From Bacteroidales bacterium (GTDB lineage Bacteria > Bacteroidota > Bacteroidia > Bacteroidales > Paludibacteraceae): a DNA stretch of 64,000 bases. Shown piece by piece: positions 8,103 through 16,687 of the stretch; the stretch's first letter is position 1; the number at the start of each line of letters is the position of its first letter. Position numbers and translations under genes: made by a program. Under the pieces are notes generated by a model. It was given only the letters and a program-made list of their open reading frames with translations, was not told the DNA's origin and made no database searches. Location: positions 66,939 to 130,938 of the forward strand of contig SUXE01000012.1 of NCBI GenBank assembly GCA_015061115.1, read 5' to 3'.

Positions 8103-9221
8103 TCAACATTTTCCGTTTGCTTTCAGCAGTTCATATGCCTGGTTTATTCTCTGGCATTTCAGCGTCGCATTATTGACAGCCTCCTGACCTCTGGTAGCCA
8201 CAAGATCCGGATGGTTCAGACGTAGAAGGTTTCGTTTGCAAGCGTTGATTTCGGATGGAGTAGCGTCGACGGGAATGCCGAGCACCGCATATGCTTTCTG
8301 CAGTTCAGGAGAGATGGATGGGGTAGTCTTGCCTTGGTAGCCAGAGTTATTAGAGTTTCCTTCCGTCTTCTTATCTTTTTCTTCATCTTTGAAAGCGTAC
8401 CATTTTTTGTTTCCCTTTTTATCTCGATACCAATATCCGCCAGCTCTTTTATAGCGGGCTTTCTGATATCGTTCATATCCGTCTTTTATACTGTTTTCCT
8501 TTATGAATTTTCTTAATGTACGTTCATACTCACTTTCATTAAGATGCATGTGGTATGCTATGTATCTTAATGTGTATTCCTCCTCCTCACAAAAATCACC
8601 GTCGGCGTATGCCAGATCAAACAGAGCTTTCATAATTTCTTCTCTATCTTTCTCATACCACCAATACATCGCAAAAGCGACATCTTCCACAGCGAAGTCT
8701 TCTTTCAAGTATTTTTTGAATTCATCTACTCTGTTTGTATAATTTTTATAATTTTGAAGTTCATCTTTATAGATGTATGTTTTGACAATATTCCATTCAA
8801 CCACTTTCTCCTCCTTGTCTGCTTTCATCACTACAATGAAAAGTCGCAATTTCAGACTTATTAAATTTTGATTCGAACTTTCTTCATAAGGTAAAATATA
8901 TGGCATTTTTCCATCTCTATGGAATAGATCTTTTTGTTTATTTAGATTCTTGACGTATATTTTGTAGTTAATTTTATCAAATTGTGCCAATATAAACATT
9001 TCAACAAATAGTGCTAAGATAAATATACCAGCAGTAAAAATAAAAGCAAAAGGGAAGTAAAATAATAGTGGTTGTAATGGATAGCCAATTATTAAACTCA
9101 ATGTAACGAAAAGAATAACGAAAAGAATAACTATACTAGGATTTGATATATTTGAATTTGATATATTTGAGGCAAATCCTTTTTTCTCGTATCTTGGAGA
9201 GTTGAATAATTCTTTAGCCAT
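8103..9221 (-). CDS. Membrane-anchored TerB + DnaJ-domain protein, paralog 1 (DjlA-like)
   Basis: 372 residues from the ATG at 9221. A longer in-frame start reads back through the dispersed repeat, and both paralogs begin with the same MAKELFNSPRY motif, so 9221 is chosen. Order: conserved N-terminal motif, a variable hydrophobic region with two or more membrane helices (about 25-75), a TerB-like helical domain with ALFDLAYADGDFCEEEEYTLRYIAYHM (about 190-250), a YWYRDKKGNKKWY motif, and a C-terminal J domain (about 303-372) with intact HPD in NHPDLVA. J proteins recruit and stimulate Hsp70 (DnaK); this architecture suggests a DjlA-like co-chaperone at the inner membrane. Substrates are unknown. 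Confidence 0.83.
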   Translation of the reverse strand: MAKELFNSPRYEKKGFASNISNSNISNPSIVILFVILFVTLSLIIGYPLQPLLFYFPFAFIFTAGIFILALFVEMFILAQFDKINYKIYVKNLNKQKDLFHRDGKMPYILPYEESSNQNLISLKLRLFIVVMKADKEEKVVEWNIVKTYIYKDELQNYKNYTNRVDEFKKYLKEDFAVEDVAFAMYWWYEKDREEIMKALFDLAYADGDFCEEEEYTLRYIAYHMHLNESEYERTLRKFIKENSIKDGYERYQKARYKRAGGYWYRDKKGNKKWYAFKDEEKDKKTEGNSNNSGYQGKTTPSISPELQKAYAVLGIPVDATPSEINACKRNLLRLNHPDLVATRGQEAVNNATLKCQRINQAYELLKANGKC

Positions 9222-9280
9222 TATAAATTGATTAGGTTTTGTGATAAATAAAATGAGAGACCACGCATTACGCAAGATAT

Positions 9281-9441
9281 TTGACGTCATTAATTTTTCA
9301 ACCGTGTAAACGGTTGCCAAACCAGGCCATGGTTGGGATTCGTTGCAAACGTTGGACGACCACAAGGGATCGCCCTACGCTCCAATTCTTCTGATGTATT
9401 TCCCCATAATTATGCATTATGAATTGTGAATTATGAATTGA
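9281..9441. repeat. Dispersed intergenic repeat, copy 2
   Basis: Matches 7941-8102 almost base for base, with one missing C in the CGCCC tract and scattered substitutions. It lies between paralogs 1 and 2, so the repeat was probably copied together with the gene 3' end during tandem duplication. Confidence 0.87.
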
Positions 9442-10485
9442 TCAACATTTTCCGTTTGCTTTCAGCAGTTCATATGCCTGGTTTATTCTCTGGCATTTCA
9501 GCGTCGCATTATTGACAGCCTCCTGACCTCTGGTAGCCACAAGATCCGGATGGTTCAGACGTAGAAGGTTTCGTTTGCAAGCGTTGATTTCGGATGGAGT
9601 AGCGTCGACGGGAATGCCGAGCACTGCATATGCTTTCTGCAGTTCAGGAGAGATGGATGGGGTAGTATTGCCTTGGTAGCCAGAGTTATTAGAGTTTCCT
9701 TCCGTCTTCTTATCTTTTTCTTCATTTTTGAAAGAGTACCATCTTCTGTTTCCCTTTTTATCATGATACCAATATCCATATCCGTCTTTTTTGTTTTTGT
9801 TTTTTTCTTTTATGAAATTTCTTAGTGCACGTTCATACTCACTTTCATTAAGATGCATGTGGTATGCTATGTATCTTAATGTGTATTCCTCCTCCTCACA
9901 AAAATCACCGTCGGCGTATGCCAGATCAAACAGAGCTTTCAGAATTTCTTCTCTGTCGTTTTCATACCACCAATACATCGCAAATGCGACATCTTCCACA
10001 GCGAAATCCTCTTTCAAGTATTTTTTGAGTTCATTTAATCTTTTTGCAAGTTCATGATTGCTTATATATGCTTTGACTTTTTCCAATTCCACTACTTTTT
10101 CCTCCTTGTCCGCCATCATCACAACAGCAAAAAGTCGCAATTTAAGATTTGTAAAATTATGATCTAACAGTTCATAAGGGGCAATATATGGAGATTTTTT
10201 ACCGACATGGAACAGATTTTTTTGTTTCTTTAATGTTCTGACGTAAAAAAAGTATTTGATTTTAGTTCTTGTTTTATTATCATGTTCTTCTACAATTATA
10301 CAGAAAGGCCATAATCCCAAAAAAAGAATACAAAAAACTGCATTTTTTAGAAAAAACACATCTATTATAATACAGAATATTAATAACAATACACATAATA
10401 AGCATCCTAGACTACTGCCATCCAGAATTTTACTGATAAATCCTTTTTCCTTGTATCTAGGAGAGTTGAATAATTCCTTAGCCAT
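9442..10485 (-). CDS. Membrane-anchored TerB + DnaJ-domain protein, paralog 2
   Basis: 347 residues, same architecture as its neighbours: MAKELFNSPRYKEKGF, a hydrophobic segment different in sequence from the other two copies (about 20-60), the TerB-like domain, a YWYHDKKGNRRWY motif, and a J domain with HPD. The C-terminal 70 residues are identical to paralogs 1 and 3, while the first 90 residues have diverged. It should act as an inner-membrane DnaK co-chaperone. It is separated by 220 bp from paralog 1 (minus strand, downstream) and by 50 bp from paralog 3 upstream. Confidence 0.83.
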   Translation of the reverse strand: MAKELFNSPRYKEKGFISKILDGSSLGCLLCVLLLIFCIIIDVFFLKNAVFCILFLGLWPFCIIVEEHDNKTRTKIKYFFYVRTLKKQKNLFHVGKKSPYIAPYELLDHNFTNLKLRLFAVVMMADKEEKVVELEKVKAYISNHELAKRLNELKKYLKEDFAVEDVAFAMYWWYENDREEILKALFDLAYADGDFCEEEEYTLRYIAYHMHLNESEYERALRNFIKEKNKNKKDGYGYWYHDKKGNRRWYSFKNEEKDKKTEGNSNNSGYQGNTTPSISPELQKAYAVLGIPVDATPSEINACKRNLLRLNHPDLVATRGQEAVNNATLKCQRINQAYELLKANGKC

Positions 10486-10535
10486 TATATATCAATTAGG
10501 TTCAGTGGTATAAATATTTTGCATTACGTATTGAT

Positions 10536-11621
10536 TCAACATTTTCCGTTTGCTTTCAACAATTCATATGCCTGGTTTATTCTCTGACATTTCAGCGTTG
10601 CGTTATTGACTGCCTCTTGACCTCTGGTAGCCACAAGATCCGGATGGTTCAGACGTAGAAGGTTTCGTTTGCAAGCGTTGATTTCGGATGGAGTAGCGTC
10701 GACGGGAATGCCGAGCACTGCGTATGCTTTCTGCAGTTCAGGAGAGATGGATGGGGTAGTATTGTGGTTGTTGCCAGACGCAGATGAAGAGTCTTCCGTC
10801 TTCTTATCATCATCTTTGAAAGAGTACCATTTTCTGTTTCCCATTTTATCTCGATACCAATATCCGCCACCTCTTTTATAACGGGCTTTCTGATATTGTT
10901 CATATCCGTCTTTTATACTGTTTTCATTTATGAATTTTCTTAGTGCACGTTCATACACACTTTCATTAAGATGCATATGGTATGCTATGTATCTTAATGT
11001 GTATTCCTCCTCCTCACAAAAATCACCGTCGGCGTATGCAAGATCAAACAGAGCTTTCAGAGTATCTTCTCTATCTTTCTCATACCACCAATACATCGCA
11101 AAAGCGACATCTTCCACAGCGAAGTCTTCTTTCAAGTATTTTTTGAATTCATCTACTCTGTTTGTATAATTATGTTCTTCGTGATTATTGATATATGTTT
11201 TGACCTTATCCATTTCGAGCACTTTTTCCTCTTTATCTGCTTTCATCACTACAGTGAAAAGTCGCAATTTCAGACTTATTAAACTATGGTTTAATTCTTC
11301 ATAAGGCAAAATATATGGCACATCTCCATCATTATGGAATAGGTCTTTTTGTTTATTTAGATTCTTGACGTATAATTTATGGTTGTAGATTTTGTTAAAT
11401 ACGTCTGAACTTCCGACCCGAAAAAAAACAATTCCTCCAATAAAAAAAGAAATAAAAAAGACACAAGAATGAAGAGCTAGATATAAAGCCAACCCAATTG
11501 TTGGGATCAACATCCACAAAAAGCATCCTGTCCAAATAAAAACATTAATTTTATAGTCGAATAAATTTGGGATAAATCCTTTTTTCTCGTATCTAGGAGA
11601 ATTGAATAATTCCTTAGCCAT
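10536..11621 (-). CDS. Membrane-anchored TerB + DnaJ-domain protein, paralog 3
   Basis: 361 residues; the first gene of the three in transcription order. It starts MAKELFNSPRYEKKGFIPNLF, followed by a unique hydrophobic block of two or three helices (about 25-75), the TerB-like domain (ALFDLAYADGDFCEEEEYTL), a YWYRDKMGNRKWY motif, a Ser/Asn/His-rich linker, and a J domain with HPD. The constant tail and variable membrane part suggest the three proteins share one chaperone partner but sit with different membrane partners; that is inference. The REP-like hairpins of 11700-11832 lie upstream. Confidence 0.83.
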   Translation of the reverse strand: MAKELFNSPRYEKKGFIPNLFDYKINVFIWTGCFLWMLIPTIGLALYLALHSCVFFISFFIGGIVFFRVGSSDVFNKIYNHKLYVKNLNKQKDLFHNDGDVPYILPYEELNHSLISLKLRLFTVVMKADKEEKVLEMDKVKTYINNHEEHNYTNRVDEFKKYLKEDFAVEDVAFAMYWWYEKDREDTLKALFDLAYADGDFCEEEEYTLRYIAYHMHLNESVYERALRKFINENSIKDGYEQYQKARYKRGGGYWYRDKMGNRKWYSFKDDDKKTEDSSSASGNNHNTTPSISPELQKAYAVLGIPVDATPSEINACKRNLLRLNHPDLVATRGQEAVNNATLKCQRINQAYELLKANGKC

Positions 11622-11699
11622 TATAAATCAATTAGTTTTTGTGGTATGATATTTAGTCTCTGTCCGATTTAGATAGAGGTGTGTATTATGTCCGTCACT

Positions 11700-11832
11700 C
11701 CGCAAGCACCACTGCGTTCGGTGCATGCGGTTAGAGATATCGTCTTCCAGACGTGGAGATGGATCATTTTGCCAATCCGCAAGCACCACTGCGTTCGGTG
11801 CATGCGGTTACAGAGATATCGTCTTCCAGACG
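11700..11832. repeat. Two tandem REP-like units (hairpin + CGTCTTCCAGACG)
   Basis: Each unit has a large hairpin (11700-11730 and 11777-11807; CCGCAAGCACC pairing with GGTGCATGCGG), then an AGAGATAT spacer, then the small hairpin CGTCTTCCAGACG (11741-11753 and 11820-11832). The same two-part design recurs around the transposase at 57.3-58.2 kb. Confidence 0.85.
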
Positions 11833-11868
11833 CAATTGGGCATTTCGCATTTATAATTCTGCATTGAC

Positions 11869-14376
11869 TCAATCTCTGTTTCTTCTGCGTTTTCTCTCTT
11901 CGCGTCTCATCTCACGTCGCTCCTGACGCAATTCTCTGCGGCTCTTGACATCAATTTTGATGGAATCTGGTCTTACATTTTCCTGTTTGTCACGTCCGAA
12001 AAGACGGCGGAAGAATCCTCTTGCACCTTCGTTCTTTTGTTCTTCTTCTTCCAATTCTTCCAACACTTCTGTACAGTCGTAAGTGCGTGAGATAGTCTGT
12101 TTAGGTTCGCCGAATCTGCCACGGTAGCGGGCAAGTTTTTTATCGTTCATCACCTTTTCCATGAAGGCTCCGAAGATTGGCAACGCTGACGCACTTCCTT
12201 GTCCTTGTTCTCCGTCCTTGAAATGTATGCAGCGGTATTCGCCACCAACCCATGCTCCAGCCACAAGTTTTGGAGATATTCCCATATACCATGCGTCTGA
12301 ATAGTTGGATGTGCTTCCTGTTTTGCCTCCGAAATCGGTTGCTCCGTGGATCTTATAGTTCCAAAGTCGACGTGAGGTGCCTCGCTCATCTGCCAAACCT
12401 TCACGAAGCATCTCACGAACCAAGAATGCCTCTTCGTAACTGAGCACTTTCTCGCCCTTTGGCTCATTCTTGTAGATGACGTTGCCGTCCTTGTCTTCGA
12501 TGCGAGTGACGATCCTTGGCTTCATGTGGACTCCCTCGTTAGGGATAGTGGAGTAGGCTGATACCATTTCAAGAAGAGATACGTCTTCTGTACCCAGACA
12601 TACCGACGGAATTGGTCGTACTGGACTTTCCACACCCATCTTATGTGCCAATTCCACCACATTCTCCGGACCGAGTTCTTTGTTGAGTTGCACAGCTATA
12701 CTGTTGATTGAGCGAGCCATAGCCGTTTTCAGAGTCAACTTTTCTCCGGAGAATATACCGTTGGCATTCTGTGGTTGCCAAAGCACAGGTTTTCCGTCCT
12801 CCTCAGTCATCCATGATGTGATTGAGTCTGTACGGATGTCGCATGGAGACATTCCTTTTCTGATTGCCTCTGAATAGACAAATAGTTTGAATGTTGATCC
12901 GGGCTGACGTTTGGCAAGCACTTTATCGTATTGCCAGTAGTTGTAATCCACGTCGCCGACCCAAGCCTTCACCAAACCAGTCTGAGGCTCGATAGCCACG
13001 AAACCGCAGTGTAGGAATTTGACCATGTGGCGAAGCGAGTCGAGACTGCTCATCACTGTGTCTTTCACACCATATTTGTAGCTGAAGATCTTCATCTTGT
13101 GAGGCTTGTTGAGACAAGCGTATATGGAGTCTTTGTTGCCGTCGTATCTTTTTGAAAGAGATTTGTAAAGAGCTGTTTTGCGGACTGTCTCGTCGATGAA
13201 AGTAGTCATCTCATTTTTATTACGGTCACGCCAAGGGTTTTGTTTGCCCCAGTTTTTGAAGAAACGCTTTTGGTTTTCCTCCATTTGTTTCGACACAGCC
13301 TGCTCAGCATAACGTTGCATACGGGAGTCGATAGAAGTGTAGATCTTCAGACCGTCGGTATAAAGATTAACATTATTCTCGTCGCACCATTCCTGAAGTT
13401 CATTGCTCACCGCATCACGGAAGTAGAGCGCAATTCCGTCGAGATTGGATTCCGACTTGAAATTCAGAGTGAAAGGTACAGACAGGATAGAATCACACTG
13501 TTCCTGAGTGATCATCTTGTGAGAGACGAGGTTGTTGATGATGATCCTACGTCTGCGCTCATTGTTTTCCGGATTACGGACAGGATTATAATAAGTTGTG
13601 GCCTTCAGCAGACCGATGATGCAGGCCGACTGTTCCCAGTTAAGTTTTTTAGGAGTAGTGTTGAAGTAAGTCTTAGCCGCCGCTTTGATTCCGTATGCGT
13701 TTGAACCGAAATAGACAGTGTTGAGATACATCTTGAGAATCTCCAATTTTGTGAATCTTTCCTCAATACGTTTAGCGGCATTCCACTCTTTAACCTTAAT
13801 AATCAACGTTTTTACTCCTGGCACCTTACATAAAATGCCATTATTATATGTGGAACGCATTTTGAAAAGATTCTTGGCAAGCTGTTGAGTGATTGTGCTG
13901 GCACCACGGGCGTTACCAAGCAAAGCATCCTTGAAAGCACCGAGCAAACCAGAATAGTCGACACCGTGATGTTCGAAGAAACGTTCATCCTCAGTATGGA
14001 CAAGTGTGATCAGCAATTCATCAGAAATATCTTCGATCTCTACGGAAGAACGGTTTTCAGTGAAGTACTTACCTATAAGCACCCCGTCGTCGCTATAAAT
14101 CTCAGAAGCCTCCACAGAATTAGGGTTGGCAAGCACCTCCGTAGAAGGAGATTCACCAAACATCCATAGGAAATTCACGTCGACTGCCTTAATAAATAGG
14201 AATAAAAGCAATATCAGCGACGCGATTGCAGTAAGGACCTTAACATACCATTTACTCTTGAACGCATCTTTAAAAATAGTCCAATATTTTTTGAACGCGA
14301 CTGAAAAGATGCTCCAATACTTATTGAACACAACCATAAAGTTGGCCCAATATTTCTTCAAATCTTCAGAAGTCAT
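11869..14376 (-). CDS. Penicillin-binding protein 1A (bifunctional transglycosylase/transpeptidase)
   Basis: 835 residues. It has an unusual N-terminal cytoplasmic head, one membrane helix (about 48-68), a GT51 glycosyltransferase domain (EDERFFEHHGVD near 128; GASTITQQLAKNLF near 155), and a transpeptidase domain with SxxK in RQPGSTFKLF (about 490), SxN in ARSINS, and KTG in GGKTGSTSN (about 683). A basic Arg/Glu-rich tail ends the protein. It polymerises and cross-links peptidoglycan at the inner membrane. The head has three consecutive 11-residue repeats of the form (K/N)KYWxxFxxxF at residues about 7-40. A TATCTTTG promoter lies at 14412-14419 on the minus strand. Confidence 0.93.
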   Translation of the reverse strand: MTSEDLKKYWANFMVVFNKYWSIFSVAFKKYWTIFKDAFKSKWYVKVLTAIASLILLLFLFIKAVDVNFLWMFGESPSTEVLANPNSVEASEIYSDDGVLIGKYFTENRSSVEIEDISDELLITLVHTEDERFFEHHGVDYSGLLGAFKDALLGNARGASTITQQLAKNLFKMRSTYNNGILCKVPGVKTLIIKVKEWNAAKRIEERFTKLEILKMYLNTVYFGSNAYGIKAAAKTYFNTTPKKLNWEQSACIIGLLKATTYYNPVRNPENNERRRRIIINNLVSHKMITQEQCDSILSVPFTLNFKSESNLDGIALYFRDAVSNELQEWCDENNVNLYTDGLKIYTSIDSRMQRYAEQAVSKQMEENQKRFFKNWGKQNPWRDRNKNEMTTFIDETVRKTALYKSLSKRYDGNKDSIYACLNKPHKMKIFSYKYGVKDTVMSSLDSLRHMVKFLHCGFVAIEPQTGLVKAWVGDVDYNYWQYDKVLAKRQPGSTFKLFVYSEAIRKGMSPCDIRTDSITSWMTEEDGKPVLWQPQNANGIFSGEKLTLKTAMARSINSIAVQLNKELGPENVVELAHKMGVESPVRPIPSVCLGTEDVSLLEMVSAYSTIPNEGVHMKPRIVTRIEDKDGNVIYKNEPKGEKVLSYEEAFLVREMLREGLADERGTSRRLWNYKIHGATDFGGKTGSTSNYSDAWYMGISPKLVAGAWVGGEYRCIHFKDGEQGQGSASALPIFGAFMEKVMNDKKLARYRGRFGEPKQTISRTYDCTEVLEELEEEEQKNEGARGFFRRLFGRDKQENVRPDSIKIDVKSRRELRQERREMRREERKRRRNRD

Positions 14377-14411
14377 TTGTCTGTTTTAAGTTGTATCAAA
14401 TATCAATAATA

Positions 14412-14419
14412 CAAAGATA
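14412..14419 (-). promoter_or_regulatory. -7 box of the PBP1A promoter
   Basis: TATCTTTG on the minus strand matches TAnnTTTG, 36 bp before the PBP1A ATG. Confidence 0.65.
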
Positions 14420-14470
14420 TGAGAAAAATTGGTTTATTCAAATTCATTTTATGGGCTATTTTAATTTTTG

Positions 14471-14535
14471 GGGGTTAGAGGTGAGAGGGTTGGGGTTAGA
14501 GTTTTTGGTATTGGGGTGAGAGGTTAGAGTTGGTT
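14471..14535. repeat. Heptad array (GGTTAGA / GGTGAGA)
   Basis: Degenerate 7-bp units rich in GGTTAGA and GGTGAGA, interrupted by T and GGTATT tracts. Confidence 0.7.
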
Positions 14536-14705
14536 AATGGCAAATGAGATTTTTTTGGCAAGGAGATTATGAAAAAAATAAAATATATCGATGAAAATTG
14601 TCGTGTCTGAATGTTTTTTTTGAAATTTAAATGTTTTTGACGGTGCATGATATATAAATTCAATAATTTTTTCCGTCTTTGATGTTGATAGTTTCATAAA
14701 TTAGT

Positions 14706-14713
14706 TATATTTG
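14706..14713 (+). promoter_or_regulatory. -7 box of the DUF349 gene promoter
   Basis: TATATTTG matches TAnnTTTG, 33 bp before the ATG. A TTTG at 14678-14681 is a possible -33 element. Confidence 0.6.
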
Positions 14714-14746
14714 CATAGTTTTTGAAAAATAGTAAAAGGAATTTTA

Positions 14747-16585
14747 ATGAGTACACTTGAAGAAAAAGAGACTCTTACACAGCCTGAAAATGCGCAAGAA
14801 ACTGCAGCATCTGATAATCTATTAGCTGAAAATGAGGTCGTTATGACAGATGCGGAGGATCAAGAAATTGTTGATTATTCTTCATTTAGTGAGGCGGAGT
14901 TGGTAGAAAAAGCCCGCACTTTGATAACAGAATGTAAGGGTAGTGTTAGCGCTATCAAGAGGGATATAGAAGATATTAAGAGTTGCTACTATAAGAGCTA
15001 CAATCAAAATATAGATAAGATTAGAAGTGAGCAGGCAGAAAGTGGAGAAAACGCTGAACCTGTAGAGCTTCCTGCTGATGAGTTCAAGTCTGTATACGTT
15101 GTTTACCAGCGTAGAAAGAAAGAGGAGCAGGCCCAGAAAGAAGCCGAGATGGAGAAGAACCTTAAGGCTAAGTTGGCTTTGATCGACAGACTTAAAGAGT
15201 TGGCTCAGAATTCAAAAGATGCCCGTCAGGATTTCAACGCATGTCGTGAGATTCAGAACGAGTGGAAAAATATAGGAGCTGTGCCTCAGGCTAAAGCTGA
15301 TGAGGTGAATGGCAACTATAAACTTTGGATTGAGACATTCTATGATTCGTTGAGTGCAGCTAACGAGTTGAGAGACTTGGATTTCCGCAAGAACTTGGAG
15401 GAGAAGATCTCTATCTGTGAACTTGCTGAGGGATTGGCTGAGAACAAAGATGTTGTAGACTCATTCAGAAAATTGCAGTACTACCACGAAAGATGGAAAG
15501 AGATCGGTCCTGTTGCACGTGAGAAACGTGAGGAGCTATGGGAGCGATTCAAAGAGGCGACTGCAGCTGTAAACAAGCGTCACAGAGAGTATTTTGAGCA
15601 GATTCACGCGAAAGAGGAGCAGAATTTGGTTGAAAAGACAAAACTTTGTGAGGAAGTTGAGAATGCAAAAGTAGAAAACGAAGAGAGCTTCGACTGTTGG
15701 CAGAAGATGACAGAGTTCATCGTCGCTAAGCAGGAGGAGTGGAGAAAGATAGGTTTCGCGCCAAAGAAAGACAACGACAAGATCTATGAGAGATTCAGAG
15801 CCGCATGTGATAAATTCTTTGTGGCAAAGAACGAGTTTTTCAAGAAGATGAAAGACACTCAGTCGGAGAACTTGAAGAAGAAGATATCTTTGTGTGAGAT
15901 CGCTGAATCGTTGAAAGACAGCAAAGATTGGAAGGAGACAACCAACAAGTTTGTTGAGATCCAGAAGGAATGGAAGACAATCGGTCCTGTTCCACGTAAG
16001 AATTCAGATGCTGTTTGGAAGAGATTTTTGGCAGCGTGCGATTATTTCTTTGAGCAGAAGGAGGCAGATTTCGCAAGCAGAAAGTCGGAAGAATCAGTTA
16101 ATTTGGAGAAAAAGAAGGATTTGATTGAAAGAATCAAAGGACTTCAGATTGAAGGCAACGACAATGCATTCGCTGATTTCAAGAAGCTTTTGGCAGAGTG
16201 GAATTCAATCGGTCACGTTCCATTCAAGGAGAAGGATAATATTTATAAGAAATACAAATCTACAATTGATGAGGTGTTCGACAAGTTGAACAAAGACCGC
16301 AGCATCAACAGATTGGATTTCTTTAAGACTAATATTGAGACATTGGCAAGCCAGGGTATGGCGAAGGTCAACAATGAGCGCAAGAGATTGCAGAAATTGG
16401 TTGAGAACTTCAATTCTGAGATTGCCACTGCAGAGAACAATATCGGATTCTTCTCAAAATCTTCAAAGGGAGCATCTCCATTGCTTGACGGCATGAAGAA
16501 GAAAATCTCTAAGTTGAAGGATGAGAGAAATCTATTGTTGGAGAAAATCAGATTGATTGACGAGACAACAGAAGAATTAAACTAA
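14747..16585 (+). CDS. DUF349 repeat protein
   Basis: 612 residues. An acidic N-terminus is followed by five DUF349-type helical repeats, seen from the recurring core (E)W(K/R)xIGxVP...(I/V)(W/Y)xRF: EWKNIGAVP, RWKEIGPVA, EWRKIGFAP, EWKTIGPVP and EWNSIGHVP, spaced about 70 residues apart from about residue 165 to 500. The C-terminus is a Lys/Glu-rich coiled coil. No signal peptide or membrane segment is present. DUF349 proteins are widespread and their biochemical role is not settled. The gene has its own promoter and is followed by the RluB-type gene in the same direction. Confidence 0.88.
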   Translation: MSTLEEKETLTQPENAQETAASDNLLAENEVVMTDAEDQEIVDYSSFSEAELVEKARTLITECKGSVSAIKRDIEDIKSCYYKSYNQNIDKIRSEQAESGENAEPVELPADEFKSVYVVYQRRKKEEQAQKEAEMEKNLKAKLALIDRLKELAQNSKDARQDFNACREIQNEWKNIGAVPQAKADEVNGNYKLWIETFYDSLSAANELRDLDFRKNLEEKISICELAEGLAENKDVVDSFRKLQYYHERWKEIGPVAREKREELWERFKEATAAVNKRHREYFEQIHAKEEQNLVEKTKLCEEVENAKVENEESFDCWQKMTEFIVAKQEEWRKIGFAPKKDNDKIYERFRAACDKFFVAKNEFFKKMKDTQSENLKKKISLCEIAESLKDSKDWKETTNKFVEIQKEWKTIGPVPRKNSDAVWKRFLAACDYFFEQKEADFASRKSEESVNLEKKKDLIERIKGLQIEGNDNAFADFKKLLAEWNSIGHVPFKEKDNIYKKYKSTIDEVFDKLNKDRSINRLDFFKTNIETLASQGMAKVNNERKRLQKLVENFNSEIATAENNIGFFSKSSKGASPLLDGMKKKISKLKDERNLLLEKIRLIDETTEELN

Positions 16586-16687
16586 AAATCAAACAGAAAA
16601 AATTTACTAATTGGAGTAGCGGTTGCTACTCCTTAGTAAACCCCATAAATTAAATAAAGGACAGTATTAATTAAAATTGTTAAACAA

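Larger units (their letters stand above)
14377..14746. other. Divergent intergenic region between PBP1A and the DUF349 gene
   Basis: 370 bp without a gene. It holds the minus-strand PBP1A promoter (-7 box 14412-14419), a heptad array of GGTTAGA/GGTGAGA units (about 14471-14535), and the plus-strand DUF349 promoter (14706-14713). Confidence 0.75.

Noticed and set aside
9222-9365. N-terminal extension of TerB-DnaJ paralog 1 (48 extra residues)
   Set aside because: It reads through the dispersed intergenic repeat and is absent from paralogs 2 and 3, which both start MAKELFNSPRY.
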